Made by a program: the position numbers and the translations under genes. The notes under the pieces are model-generated. The model did not search any database. It saw only the letters and a program-made list of their open reading frames with translations, and had not been told where the DNA came from. From Desulfobacterales bacterium (GTDB lineage Bacteria > Desulfobacterota > Desulfobacteria > Desulfobacterales > DAOWNP01): 10,598 nucleotides of DNA. Location: positions 1-10,598 of the forward strand of contig JASFBI010000026.1 of assembly GCA_030149595.1 (NCBI GenBank), in the 5' to 3' direction. Positions 1 to 6,450 of the stretch are shown here, one piece after another (position 1 is the first letter of the stretch; every line of letters begins with the position of its first letter).

Positions 1-1
1 A

Positions 2-124
2 CAGATAGATATTTCCCAAATTACCACAAGCAGCCATGTGACCGATCTGGATTTTACATTAAGGTTTTATCCACTTTCAAATAATGAAAGACAGGCTGTT
101 ACAAAACCAAACACTTACATATAA
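2..124 (+). CDS. C-terminal fragment of an unidentified protein (5' end outside window)
   Basis: Frame 2 is open from the left edge for 40 codons and ends with TAA at 122-124. The translation has balanced composition and reads like protein (it contains VTDLDFTLRFYPLSNNERQ). Frame 3 meets a stop at once, and frame 1 runs to a stop at 82-84 with a less protein-like composition. The end lies about 40 bases before a strong hairpin that could terminate it, which supports a real gene end convergent with acnB. The alternating hydrophobic and polar residues suggest beta strands, as in pilin-like or secreted proteins, but I do not recognise the family. I treat it as a hypothetical gene tail. Confidence 0.45.
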   Translation, partial: QIDISQITTSSHVTDLDFTLRFYPLSNNERQAVTKPNTYI

Positions 125-162
125 ATAGACAGCACTCCCCTAAACCACGACTGAGACCTATA

Positions 163-200
163 AAACAGCTAAATTATCGGGAAAAATAATTTAGCTGCTT
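163..200 (-). terminator. Strong hairpin, probable terminator of acnB (possibly bidirectional)
   Basis: Two perfect 12-base arms, CAGCTAAATTAT at 166-177 and its complement at 186-197, flank an 8-base loop. The stem can continue past one mismatch with three A:T pairs. On the minus strand the hairpin is followed by TTTTAT, giving an intrinsic-terminator layout 88 bases after the acnB stop. On the plus strand the trailing T run is poorer (CTTTG), so termination of the left-hand gene is possible but weaker. Confidence 0.75.
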
Positions 201-284
201 TGAAACAGACAGCTTCTACCGTATATAAAATTTGAAAATTTACATTACATAACCACCTGTCATATTACTTTTAATAGAAGTGTA

Positions 285-2084
285 TTATCTCTTCATATAC
301 CTTTCATAGGTTTTACAATCCGGGATTTCACCGCATATGGCAGATATTGCAGCAACTTCAGCTGAAGCAAGATAAACATCCGTATTATTTCCCATTCTGT
401 TTGGAAAATTTCTGGTAGAAGTTGAAACAACTACAGCATTATCTGCAACCCTTGCCTGATTTCCCATGCAAAGAGAACATCCAGGCATCTCAACCACAGC
501 CCCTGCCTTTTCAAAAATTCCATAGGACCCGTCTTCTTTTAATATTTCCTGGTCCATCACGGTAGGGGGCGTTATCCAGAGCTTTGATGCAAGAGGAGAA
601 AATCCATCTAAAAGCATCCCAACTTTTTTAAAATGATCTGCATGCGTCATGCAGGAGCCAACAAATACTTCATCAATTTTCCTGCCGGAAACCTCAGATA
701 ACAGCTTAACATCATCAGGGTCATTGGGACACGCAAGAACAGGTTCTGTAATATCAGTCAGATCTATCTCTATTTCAGCAAAATATTTTGCATCAGGATC
801 TTTTTTTATTAAAACAGGATTATCAAGCCAGCTCTCCATCATCTCTATTCTGCGTTTTATAGTTTCAGTATACCCATAACCTTTTAAAATTAACTGATTT
901 AACAAATCTATATTTGATTTAATAAATTGTGTTACAGGTTTTTCATTTAATGAAATAACACAGGCAGCAGCAGATCTTTCAGCTGATGAATCTGTAAGTT
1001 CAAAAGCCTCATTAACTGACAAATCCTCCATTCCTGAAATCTCTATTATTTTTCCTGAAAATACATTTTTTTTGCCTTTTTTATCAACAGTAAGCAGTCC
1101 CTGTTTAATAGCCATATAAGGTATTGAATTTACAACATCTCTTATGGTAATGCCACTCTTAAGAGAACCTTTAAATTTTACATGTACTGATTCAGGCATA
1201 TCAAGAGGCATTCTACCCATAGCTGCCGCAAAAGCAACAAGCCCTGATCCGGCAGGAAAACTTATACCTACAGGAAGCCTGGTATGCGAATCACCACCTG
1301 TTCCTACAGTATCAGGCAAGGCCATTCTGTTTAACCATGAATGAATAACACCATCTCCAGGCTTTAAAACAACCCCTTTTCTTGATGTAAAAAACTCAGG
1401 AAGAGTTTTATGTATCTGTATATCAACAGGCTTAGGATATGCACAGGTATGACAAAATGACTGCATAACAAGATCGGCTTTAAAATCAAGACAGGCAAGT
1501 TCAATAAGTTCATCTCTTGTCATGGGGCCCGTTGTATCCTGTGAACCAACTGTAGTTATAACAGGTTCACAATATTCTCCGGGACGCACACCTTTTTCTC
1601 CACATGCAGCTCCCACAATTTTTTGTGCTTGTGTAAATCCACCTTCTTCTGTAGGTTTTTCAGGATATGAATAAAAAATATCCGTTTTGTTAATACTTAA
1701 TGCTTTTTGAGCTTTTTGCGTAAGAGACTTGCCTATAATCAAATTAATTCTACCCCCGGCTCTTACCTCATCAAGTAAAACTTTTGAACTAAGCTCAAAT
1801 TTTGAAACCAGTAGACCTGTTTTATAATTTTTTATCTCTCCTTTATAAGGATAGATTATTAATTTATCACCATTTTTAATATTTACTACATCACACTCTA
1901 TGGGAAGTGCTCCTGCATCTTCTAATGTATTAAAAAAAATTGGAGCGATCTTGCCACCTAAAACAACACCTCCACACCTTTTATTTGGTACAAAATCAAT
2001 ATCTTTTCCTATATGCCATAGTAAAGAATTTGTCGCCGACTTCCTTGAAGATCCTGTTCCCACAACATCACCTGCAAAAGCCAC
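285..2084 (-). CDS. acnB: Aconitate hydratase B, C-terminal catalytic part (acnB reading frame after the in-frame TAG)
   Basis: This is the larger part of one acnB gene spanning 285-2744. Aconitase B interconverts citrate and isocitrate via cis-aconitate in the cytoplasm, using a [4Fe-4S] cluster. The 599 codons counted from GTG at 2084 carry the rest of the swivel domain ([12 protein letters not shown], near the start) and the three catalytic aconitase domains. Visible landmarks are [11 protein letters not shown] (residues 182-192), GTGGDSHTR (261-269), [13 protein letters not shown] (276-288), and the cluster cysteines in VGSCMT (C478) and [10 protein letters not shown] (C536, C539). Counted from the gene's ATG these cysteines are 698, 756 and 759, about a dozen below E. 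coli C710, C769 and C772. The protein ends ERYMKR-TAA, which lacks about 35 residues of the E. coli tail. GTG 2084 is only the first start codon after the TAG. It has a weak AAGG about 10 bases upstream, and starting there would cut into a swivel-domain strand, so independent initiation looks unlikely. Confidence 0.95.
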   Translation of the reverse strand: MAFAGDVVGTGSSRKSATNSLLWHIGKDIDFVPNKRCGGVVLGGKIAPIFFNTLEDAGALPIECDVVNIKNGDKLIIYPYKGEIKNYKTGLLVSKFELSSKVLLDEVRAGGRINLIIGKSLTQKAQKALSINKTDIFYSYPEKPTEEGGFTQAQKIVGAACGEKGVRPGEYCEPVITTVGSQDTTGPMTRDELIELACLDFKADLVMQSFCHTCAYPKPVDIQIHKTLPEFFTSRKGVVLKPGDGVIHSWLNRMALPDTVGTGGDSHTRLPVGISFPAGSGLVAFAAAMGRMPLDMPESVHVKFKGSLKSGITIRDVVNSIPYMAIKQGLLTVDKKGKKNVFSGKIIEISGMEDLSVNEAFELTDSSAERSAAACVISLNEKPVTQFIKSNIDLLNQLILKGYGYTETIKRRIEMMESWLDNPVLIKKDPDAKYFAEIEIDLTDITEPVLACPNDPDDVKLLSEVSGRKIDEVFVGSCMTHADHFKKVGMLLDGFSPLASKLWITPPTVMDQEILKEDGSYGIFEKAGAVVEMPGCSLCMGNQARVADNAVVVSTSTRNFPNRMGNNTDVYLASAEVAAISAICGEIPDCKTYERYMKR

Positions 2085-2123
2085 AGGCAGATTGCCTTTT
2101 TTAAATTCAGCTATAGAACTCTA
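2082..2123 (-). other. In-frame amber codon (TAG) and the 12 coding codons after it in acnB
   Basis: Read on the minus strand, codon 208 of acnB is TAG (2121-2123). Twelve sense codons follow ([12 protein letters not shown]), then GTG at 2082-2084 and GDVVGTGSS. No frameshift is present, because 39 bases separate the T of TAG from the G of GTG. The 17 residues after the first Ser align without gaps to E. coli AcnB ([17 protein letters not shown] against QIEALQQKGFPLAYVGD). These codons therefore still look translated, although they lie beyond the stop. The base after the TAG is A, a context generally favourable to amber suppression. The site falls in the variable-length loop before the conserved [12 protein letters not shown] strand. 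Possible causes are UAG readthrough or pyrrolysine insertion, a recent nonsense mutation, or a base error. Confidence 0.9.
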
Positions 2124-2744
2124 TGCATCTGGTACTCTTGCTGCAAGCATTGACAATGCATGAAACGGGATATCCGGCCTGCTCCAGGCTTCTGATGCAG
2201 GAGATAGGTCATCTGTATTGATCTCACCATCTACCTTAAAAGCAGTTACAACAATTTCATCAGGAACAGTTGGTTTTTGCGTAAACCATGCGGCATCAGC
2301 CCATGATTTTATAACCTGTTTAGCATATTTATTTGTTTTTGATTTATCTAAAACCTTTGAAAACCCATCAAAAATTAGAAGGCTTTTTGACAAGGCACAT
2401 GCTGCATCTGATGCAAGTTTTTTATCATCAAGAAGTTCACTAAGAGGATCAATATTATACCCCCCCAGCATAGTACCTAAAAGAAAAACTGCCTTTTTAG
2501 TATCCATGTATGGAGATTTAATTTCCTGGTTTGCTATTTTAGTTAAAAATTCTGCTTTAACTTTTGCTGCAGGATCAACTCCAGGAGGAATTCTGTTTTC
2601 TATCAAATTTAAAAGAGATTCACTATCATCATTAACATCCATTAAAAGTACACTTAACTCTTTTACCTGAGCTGCATCAAGAGCTACAGGATCTATATCA
2701 AGTTTTTCTCGTTTTTCTTTATCTGATTTATATTTTTTAAGCAT
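2121..2744 (-). CDS. acnB: Aconitate hydratase B, N-terminal part (HEAT-like domain and start of swivel domain), ending at an in-frame TAG
   Basis: These 207 codons form the 5' part of acnB, in the same frame as the catalytic part at 285-2084. The start MLKKYKSDKEKREKL matches the E. coli AcnB start MLEEYRKHVAERAAE. Family landmarks follow: RIPPGVDPAAKVKAEFL (around residues 51-67), LLGTMLGGYNIDPL, NKYAKQVIKSWADAAWF, and FKVDGEINTDDLSPASEAW, which opens the swivel domain. Residues 1 to about 160 correspond to the AcnB-specific HEAT-like domain, and the rest is the first part of the swivel. The ATG at 2742-2744 is preceded by GAGGAG, but at a rather long 15-base spacing. Translation stopping at the TAG would give a protein ending inside the swivel domain, which could not form an aconitase by itself. 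The gene diverges from the ATPase gene at 3134. Confidence 0.93.
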   Translation of the reverse strand: MLKKYKSDKEKREKLDIDPVALDAAQVKELSVLLMDVNDDSESLLNLIENRIPPGVDPAAKVKAEFLTKIANQEIKSPYMDTKKAVFLLGTMLGGYNIDPLSELLDDKKLASDAACALSKSLLIFDGFSKVLDKSKTNKYAKQVIKSWADAAWFTQKPTVPDEIVVTAFKVDGEINTDDLSPASEAWSRPDIPFHALSMLAARVPDA

Positions 2745-2815
2745 TACAGTCTATTTCAACTCCTCATCTAACTAATATATTTTTTTACTAATTTTATAAA
2801 ATTGATTTTCAGCAT

Positions 2816-2843
2816 CATATATTTTATTTGCCATACTCTGCAA
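2816..2843 (-). promoter_or_regulatory. acnB: Candidate sigma-70-type promoter for acnB
   Basis: On the minus strand TTGCAG (2838-2843) is followed after 16 bases by TATATG (2816-2821), about 70 bases upstream of the acnB ATG. The two hexamers match the consensus only partly, and chance matches are common in such AT-rich DNA. Confidence 0.25.
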
Positions 2844-2948
2844 TCATTCGTCTCATTTCACAAGGCAGGCTGAAATAAAATCTTGTGGATTTAAGCAACT
2901 TAGCCCTTTACAATAACAGGCTTTTTCACCATTAGCATATCTTGTTTT

Positions 2949-2983
2949 TTCAAAAAAAAAAGTATATCCTCTTTTTTTTTGAA
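2949..2983. repeat. A-tract/T-tract inverted repeat
   Basis: The left arm is TTC, ten A and G (2949-2962). The right arm is C, nine T and GAA (2971-2983), after an 8-base spacer. The arms pair over 13 bases with one bulged A. The stem is almost purely A:T, so it is a poor intrinsic terminator. It could be intrinsically bent DNA or a cruciform-prone site between the two divergent promoters. Chance is a serious alternative in this composition. Confidence 0.5.
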
Positions 2984-3068
2984 TTTAATACCATACATTA
3001 TATCTTTTAAAAACCTTATATTGTTTTTTATTGCTTTATGATATTATTTATAGGTATTTTAGGTAATT

Positions 3069-3131
3069 ATGGTTTTAAAATTGTTCTTTGTTTTTCTTAT
3101 CGGATTTAAATTTTTTTTCTTTAACAGGTAA
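3069..3131 (+). CDS. Possible Phe-rich leader peptide (20 aa) upstream of the ATPase gene
   Basis: An ATG at 3069-3071 has AGG at 3061-3063, five bases upstream, a good ribosome-binding arrangement. It opens a 20-codon frame ending with TAA at 3129-3131, two bases before the ATPase ATG at 3134. Eight of the 20 residues are Phe, and the peptide is hydrophobic with Lys at positions 4 and 14 and a C-terminal Arg. Its last sense codon, AGG, is also the ribosome-binding motif of the downstream gene. The two would therefore be translationally coupled if the leader is used. The Phe content comes from T runs in the DNA, so this may be a chance frame. Confidence 0.3.
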   Translation: MVLKLFFVFLIGFKFFFFNR

Positions 3132-3133
3132 AA

Positions 3134-4372
3134 ATGTATTTAGACTTTTTCAATTTAAAAGAACGCCCTTTTCATATTACTCCTGATCCTGACTTTTTAT
3201 ATTTAAGCCCTTACCACAAAGAAGCTCTTGGAGTAATGATTTACGGAGTTGACCAGCGTAAAGGATTCATCGCTGTTTTAGGTGAGGTTGGCCTTGGTAA
3301 AACTACAATTGTAAGAACCTATTTAAAAAAACATGTCCATGAAAAACTAAAAACAATAATTATTTTTAATGTTAATGTCTCTTTTAAATCTATTATTAAA
3401 ACCATTTATAAAGAACTTGGCATAGAACATATTTCAAACGATACGACAGAACTTATTGAAAACCTTTTTTTAATTTTAATAAAAGAGTTTCAGCAGGGAT
3501 TCAACATTGTTCTTTTAATTGATGAAGCCCAAAACATGCCGTCTAAAACCTTAGAACAGTTACGCATGCTTTCAAACCTTGAAACATCCAAAGACAAACT
3601 AATACAGATTCTTCTTGTAGGTCAACCAGAACTCGAAGATAAATTAGAAAAAACAGATTTAAGACAACTCAAACAACGCATTGCCGTCAAAGCAACACTA
3701 TGTCCACTATCAAAGAAACACACTAAAGACTACATCCAGCACAGATTAAAACATGCAGCAAATGATAATTACACTCATGCATTCAAAGACAATGCCTTAA
3801 AACAAATTGTCAAACTATCTAAAGGAATTCCAAGAAATATAAATATAATTTGCGACAATGCTTTAGTAAGTGCATTTGGCCATGGGAAAAAACCTGTTAC
3901 AAAAAAAATTATCAATGAAGTTTTTAAGGATCTAAGCCCTGCAAAACACACTAAAAAGAAAAACTGGAGGCTTGCTTTTATATTTATTTTACTTGTAGCA
4001 GCAGGCTCAATTACATGGCTGTATCAAAAAAATGTAATAACCAGTATATACAATGATTTAAAACAAAGCGTTTCAATAAATTTATATCAAAAAAAAACTA
4101 ACAAAGAAAACCTTCCTGAAAAAGCTTCTAAATATAAAGGTACAGATATTTCATCTGATAACATACCCTCTGCCCAAGATCTTGTTCCTGCTCTGAAAAA
4201 ACCGGTTATTCAAAAAGAGCCACCTGAAAAAAAAACACATATCTATACAATAAAACCTAAATTTAAGCCTAAGCCTAAGCCTAAAAAAAAGACTGACCCT
4301 GATGATCTAATAGATTTTTTACTTGAAAAATATTCAGATAAAAACGTCAAAAAAGAGTTACAACAACCTTAA
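3134..4372 (+). CDS. ExeA/GspA-family membrane-anchored AAA ATPase
   Basis: This 412-residue protein belongs to the ExeA/GspA family. Those ATPases help the type II secretion secretin, or related envelope machines, to assemble across peptidoglycan. The N-terminus MYLDFFNLKERPFHITPDP is the family signature. An AAA ATPase domain follows: Walker A GEVGLGKTT (residues 50-58), Walker B VLLIDEAQ (126-133), a sensor-like LVGQPEL (161-167), arginines in RQLKQRI (177-183), and a C-terminal subdomain with GIPRNINIICDNAL (231-244). One membrane segment lies at about 279-297 after a Lys-rich stretch, leaving the ATPase in the cytoplasm. The periplasmic remainder (about 115 residues) contains a Lys/Pro run (KPKFKPKPKPKKK). 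It has no visible peptidoglycan-binding domain, so the protein is shorter than Aeromonas ExeA (about 547). AGG at 3126-3128 serves the ATG. No gspB or secretin gene is adjacent, so the partner system is unknown. Confidence 0.88.
   Translation: MYLDFFNLKERPFHITPDPDFLYLSPYHKEALGVMIYGVDQRKGFIAVLGEVGLGKTTIVRTYLKKHVHEKLKTIIIFNVNVSFKSIIKTIYKELGIEHISNDTTELIENLFLILIKEFQQGFNIVLLIDEAQNMPSKTLEQLRMLSNLETSKDKLIQILLVGQPELEDKLEKTDLRQLKQRIAVKATLCPLSKKHTKDYIQHRLKHAANDNYTHAFKDNALKQIVKLSKGIPRNINIICDNALVSAFGHGKKPVTKKIINEVFKDLSPAKHTKKKNWRLAFIFILLVAAGSITWLYQKNVITSIYNDLKQSVSINLYQKKTNKENLPEKASKYKGTDISSDNIPSAQDLVPALKKPVIQKEPPEKKTHIYTIKPKFKPKPKPKKKTDPDDLIDFLLEKYSDKNVKKELQQP
4265..4282 (+). repeat. Tandem hexamer repeat (AAGCCT x3) in the Lys/Pro linker
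   Basis: Three perfect AAGCCT copies encode KPKPKP in the periplasmic linker of the ATPase. A related AAACCTAAATTT stretch lies just before them. An in-frame hexamer can expand or contract by slippage and change linker length without breaking the gene. Confidence 0.8.
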
Positions 4373-6343
4373 GTTCCAGTTCCACTCTCCCGGCCTGCAA
4401 GATAATGCAAGTTTTTTCGGAAGCTTTTCGTTTAACGTTACAAACATAGAGTACCCTGCTTTTTCAAGCACTTTCCTATGTTTTCTAATATCAAAATTCC
4501 AGCCCGGAAAAACAAAATAATTTCCATCACATTTTTTAACCCATGCCTGCTCTTTTAAAGGACTAACAAATGGTTCTTCTAATTTTACTGACTCTGAAAT
4601 AGTCCTTGAAACACAAAGAGGCCACATTCCAAATTCAACTACACCAAGTAAAGCACTGCTTTGTTCGCCAAGATTTAAAAAATCTTCACGGTTTAACTCT
4701 GGGCTTACAATAACTCCTGCAAATCCTTCTCTTAAAAGAATATCAATAGAAAGAGTATTTGATATATTGCAAAAAGGGCCTGCCCAAAGATTAAAATTTT
4801 TACTGTTTTTAAAAAAAGCTTTTTGCCAGCAGGCATTTAATACAAAATTTTTACCCTTGTTTCTTATTATTATATTAACAAGTTTTTCAACCCCCTCCTC
4901 CTCATCTGGCCAGATAACAGGAGGCAGCCACCACCAAGAGGATGCATACTCTTTTTTAGACACCTCCCTGATACTGTTTCTATTAATCCACAATCCTTTT
5001 GTACCAACAAACTCTTGTCGACCTCCCCGGCTAACACTTACATTAAGCTTTTTTCCTGTATTTTTTTTACCCGTTCCTGTTTCAAACTTAAATTGAAATT
5101 CAGATGCATTAAAAGATAATTCAGAAATATTTTCTAATTTTTTTGTTAAACTGGCTATCTGTTTTTCAAGAAATACTTCCCTCCTGTCTATTAAAAATAC
5201 GGGTATTTTAGATCCCTTTTTGTGTGATACCAGTTTTAAATGTAACCTGCCATGTTTGGGAACAGCTCTGCTTACCCTTACAATTTTATGCCATGCCTGA
5301 TCTTCATAGCCTATACGAAGAAGATCTCCACAAAAAAGCTCATCTTTTGGTATCAGATACGATTGCGTTAAAGATCCTTTAACTGTGCCAATTAAAAGGC
5401 CTGATCCTGTATCCCCCTCTATATCAATTGGTGAGAAAGATCTTTGGGGTAAAAAATTATAGTGAGAAGACTTTCTTGACAAAGCATTATTTAAATACCA
5501 TAACGCCTCTTTTTTAACCTTAGGATCGGAAATATTATCCCTTAAAAGCCTGTAAGCTTTCACAGTATAATAAACATAGTGAGGGCCCTTTTTGCGCCCT
5601 TCTATTTTTAAAGCAGAGATCTCAGGTATTGTAAGAAGAGCCTTTACCAAAACATCTACACTAAAATCCTGACATGAAAAAAATCTTTTACCCATTCCTT
5701 TTTTTTGTTTATACAACCTCCTGCAGGGCTGTACACAGCGCCCCCTAAGACCACTTTTACCACCAAAAAAGCTGCTCCAGTAACATCTGCCCGAAACTCC
5801 ATAACAAAGTGCTCCATGAACAAAAACTTCTAAAGACAGATCTTTTGGAACATTTTCTGCCATCTTTTTTATTTCATCAATATTAAGTTCCCTTGGAAGA
5901 ACAACCCTGTCTATCCCAAAATCCCCAAGTACTTTCAAAGCAGATGGAGAACTTACATTTGCCAGAGTTGACAGGTGTATCTCGCCTTTGTATCCAGCAC
6001 TCTTTGCCAAAGTTAAAAATGCCAAATCCTGTACTATAAGCCCATCCGGCTTAACATATTTTACAAGCTTGTTAACTATACTGCCAGCTTTTTCAATTTC
6101 ATCAGGTTTTACAAGGGTATTTAAAGCAACATAAACCTTAACCCCATTGTCATGGGCTAAAACTGTTAATTTAAAAAGCTCCTTTATGCTAAAATTAGTT
6201 GCAGCCATTCTCGCTGAAAACATTTTCAATCCGCAATAAACAGCATCTGCACCTGCTGCAATTGCAGATAGAAATGAGTCCGTGCTCCCAGCAGGTGCTA
6301 AAATTTCGGGCTTTGACTCATTTTTTTTTATATCAGACAACAT
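4358..6343 (-). CDS. U32-family protein (peptidase U32 / RlhA-like), two-module
   Basis: This 661-residue protein belongs to family U32, annotated as peptidases. Studied members include RNA-hydroxylation proteins (RlhA on 23S rRNA, TrhP on tRNA) and the ubiquinone hydroxylation proteins UbiU and UbiV. The N-terminal module has PEILAPAGSTDSFLSAIAAG (residues 12-31), GADAVYCGLKMFSAR (31-45) and the core VVLPRELN...EVFVHGALC (147-180). Cysteines at 180, 187, 203, 207 and 224 (HGALCYGVSGRC, GRCVQPC, SCQDF) resemble the cluster ligands of UbiU-like proteins. KIEGRKKGPHYV (246-257) is the usual motif after them. A beta-rich middle region (about 310-390) follows, then a second degenerate U32-like segment at 517-577. 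The length is close to RlhA. The substrate cannot be read from sequence. The in-frame TGA just upstream fixes ATG 6343 as the start. The 3' end overlaps the ATPase gene by 15 bases. Confidence 0.85.
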   Translation of the reverse strand: MLSDIKKNESKPEILAPAGSTDSFLSAIAAGADAVYCGLKMFSARMAATNFSIKELFKLTVLAHDNGVKVYVALNTLVKPDEIEKAGSIVNKLVKYVKPDGLIVQDLAFLTLAKSAGYKGEIHLSTLANVSSPSALKVLGDFGIDRVVLPRELNIDEIKKMAENVPKDLSLEVFVHGALCYGVSGRCYWSSFFGGKSGLRGRCVQPCRRLYKQKKGMGKRFFSCQDFSVDVLVKALLTIPEISALKIEGRKKGPHYVYYTVKAYRLLRDNISDPKVKKEALWYLNNALSRKSSHYNFLPQRSFSPIDIEGDTGSGLLIGTVKGSLTQSYLIPKDELFCGDLLRIGYEDQAWHKIVRVSRAVPKHGRLHLKLVSHKKGSKIPVFLIDRREVFLEKQIASLTKKLENISELSFNASEFQFKFETGTGKKNTGKKLNVSVSRGGRQEFVGTKGLWINRNSIREVSKKEYASSWWWLPPVIWPDEEEGVEKLVNIIIRNKGKNFVLNACWQKAFFKNSKNFNLWAGPFCNISNTLSIDILLREGFAGVIVSPELNREDFLNLGEQSSALLGVVEFGMWPLCVSRTISESVKLEEPFVSPLKEQAWVKKCDGNYFVFPGWNFDIRKHRKVLEKAGYSMFVTLNEKLPKKLALSCRPGEWNWNLRLL

Positions 6344-6368
6344 ATTTCACCATTTTTATAACTCTCCT
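6333..6368 (-). promoter_or_regulatory. Ribosome-binding site with a 6-codon upstream ORF overlapping the U32 start
   Basis: AGGAGAG (minus strand, 6362-6368) lies 8 bases before an ATG at 6351-6353. That ATG opens MVKYVV and stops at TGA (6333-6335), inside the U32 gene in another frame. The true U32 ATG (6341-6343) is 18 bases from the same AGGAGAG, which is unusually far. The U32 start may therefore depend on translation of the mini-ORF. The positions are certain; the regulatory role is inferred. Confidence 0.45.
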
Positions 6369-6450
6369 GATTTTATCAACTATATAGAATTATCAAATAA
6401 TTAATTTCACAAGAATAGATAGAATATCTCCTGCCAGTAACATAATAAAT
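6344..6450 (-). other. 107-base gap between the 1042-aa gene and the U32 gene
   Basis: The gap is AT-rich and contains the U32 ribosome-binding region. A 6-bp all-A:T hairpin (6388-6402) is too weak for a terminator. I see no convincing promoter, so whether U32 belongs to the upstream transcript is open. Confidence 0.4.

Larger units (their letters stand above)
2745..3133. other. AT-rich intergenic region between divergent acnB and the ExeA/GspA-type ATPase gene
   Basis: These 389 bases must hold the promoters of two divergent genes. I see a candidate acnB promoter at 2816-2843, an A/T-tract inverted repeat at 2949-2983, and a possible short leader ORF at 3069-3131. A weak candidate for the rightward promoter is TTGTTT at 3021-3026 with TATTAT at 3042-3047, but the 15-base spacer is short. 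I find no tRNA, riboswitch-like fold or longer coding frame. Confidence 0.6.

Noticed and set aside
2090..2123. Frameshift or slippage at the A-run after the TAG in acnB
   Set aside because: The frame before and after is the same, so no shift is needed to join the two parts.
649..2670. Several plus-strand open frames of 66-150 codons inside acnB
   Set aside because: They lie antisense to well-conserved aconitase sequence, have no ribosome-binding sites of note, and show no recognisable protein features.
285..2744. A natural two-subunit aconitase B with separate N- and C-terminal genes
   Set aside because: Both parts are in one frame with only a TAG between them. The break is inside the swivel domain, and the codons before the next start still align to AcnB.
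3069..3131. Classical Phe attenuator (pheA-like)
   Set aside because: The downstream gene is an envelope ATPase, and I see no antiterminator/terminator pair. The Phe codons reflect T runs.
4767..5096. A 109-codon plus-strand open frame inside the U32 gene
   Set aside because: It is antisense to the conserved frame, with low-complexity Ser/Phe/Leu content expected from reversed Lys/Glu/Asn codons.
6388..6402. Hairpin AATTAT/ATAATT after the 1042-aa gene as a terminator
   Set aside because: The stem is only six A:T pairs with a 3-base loop and no proper T run.
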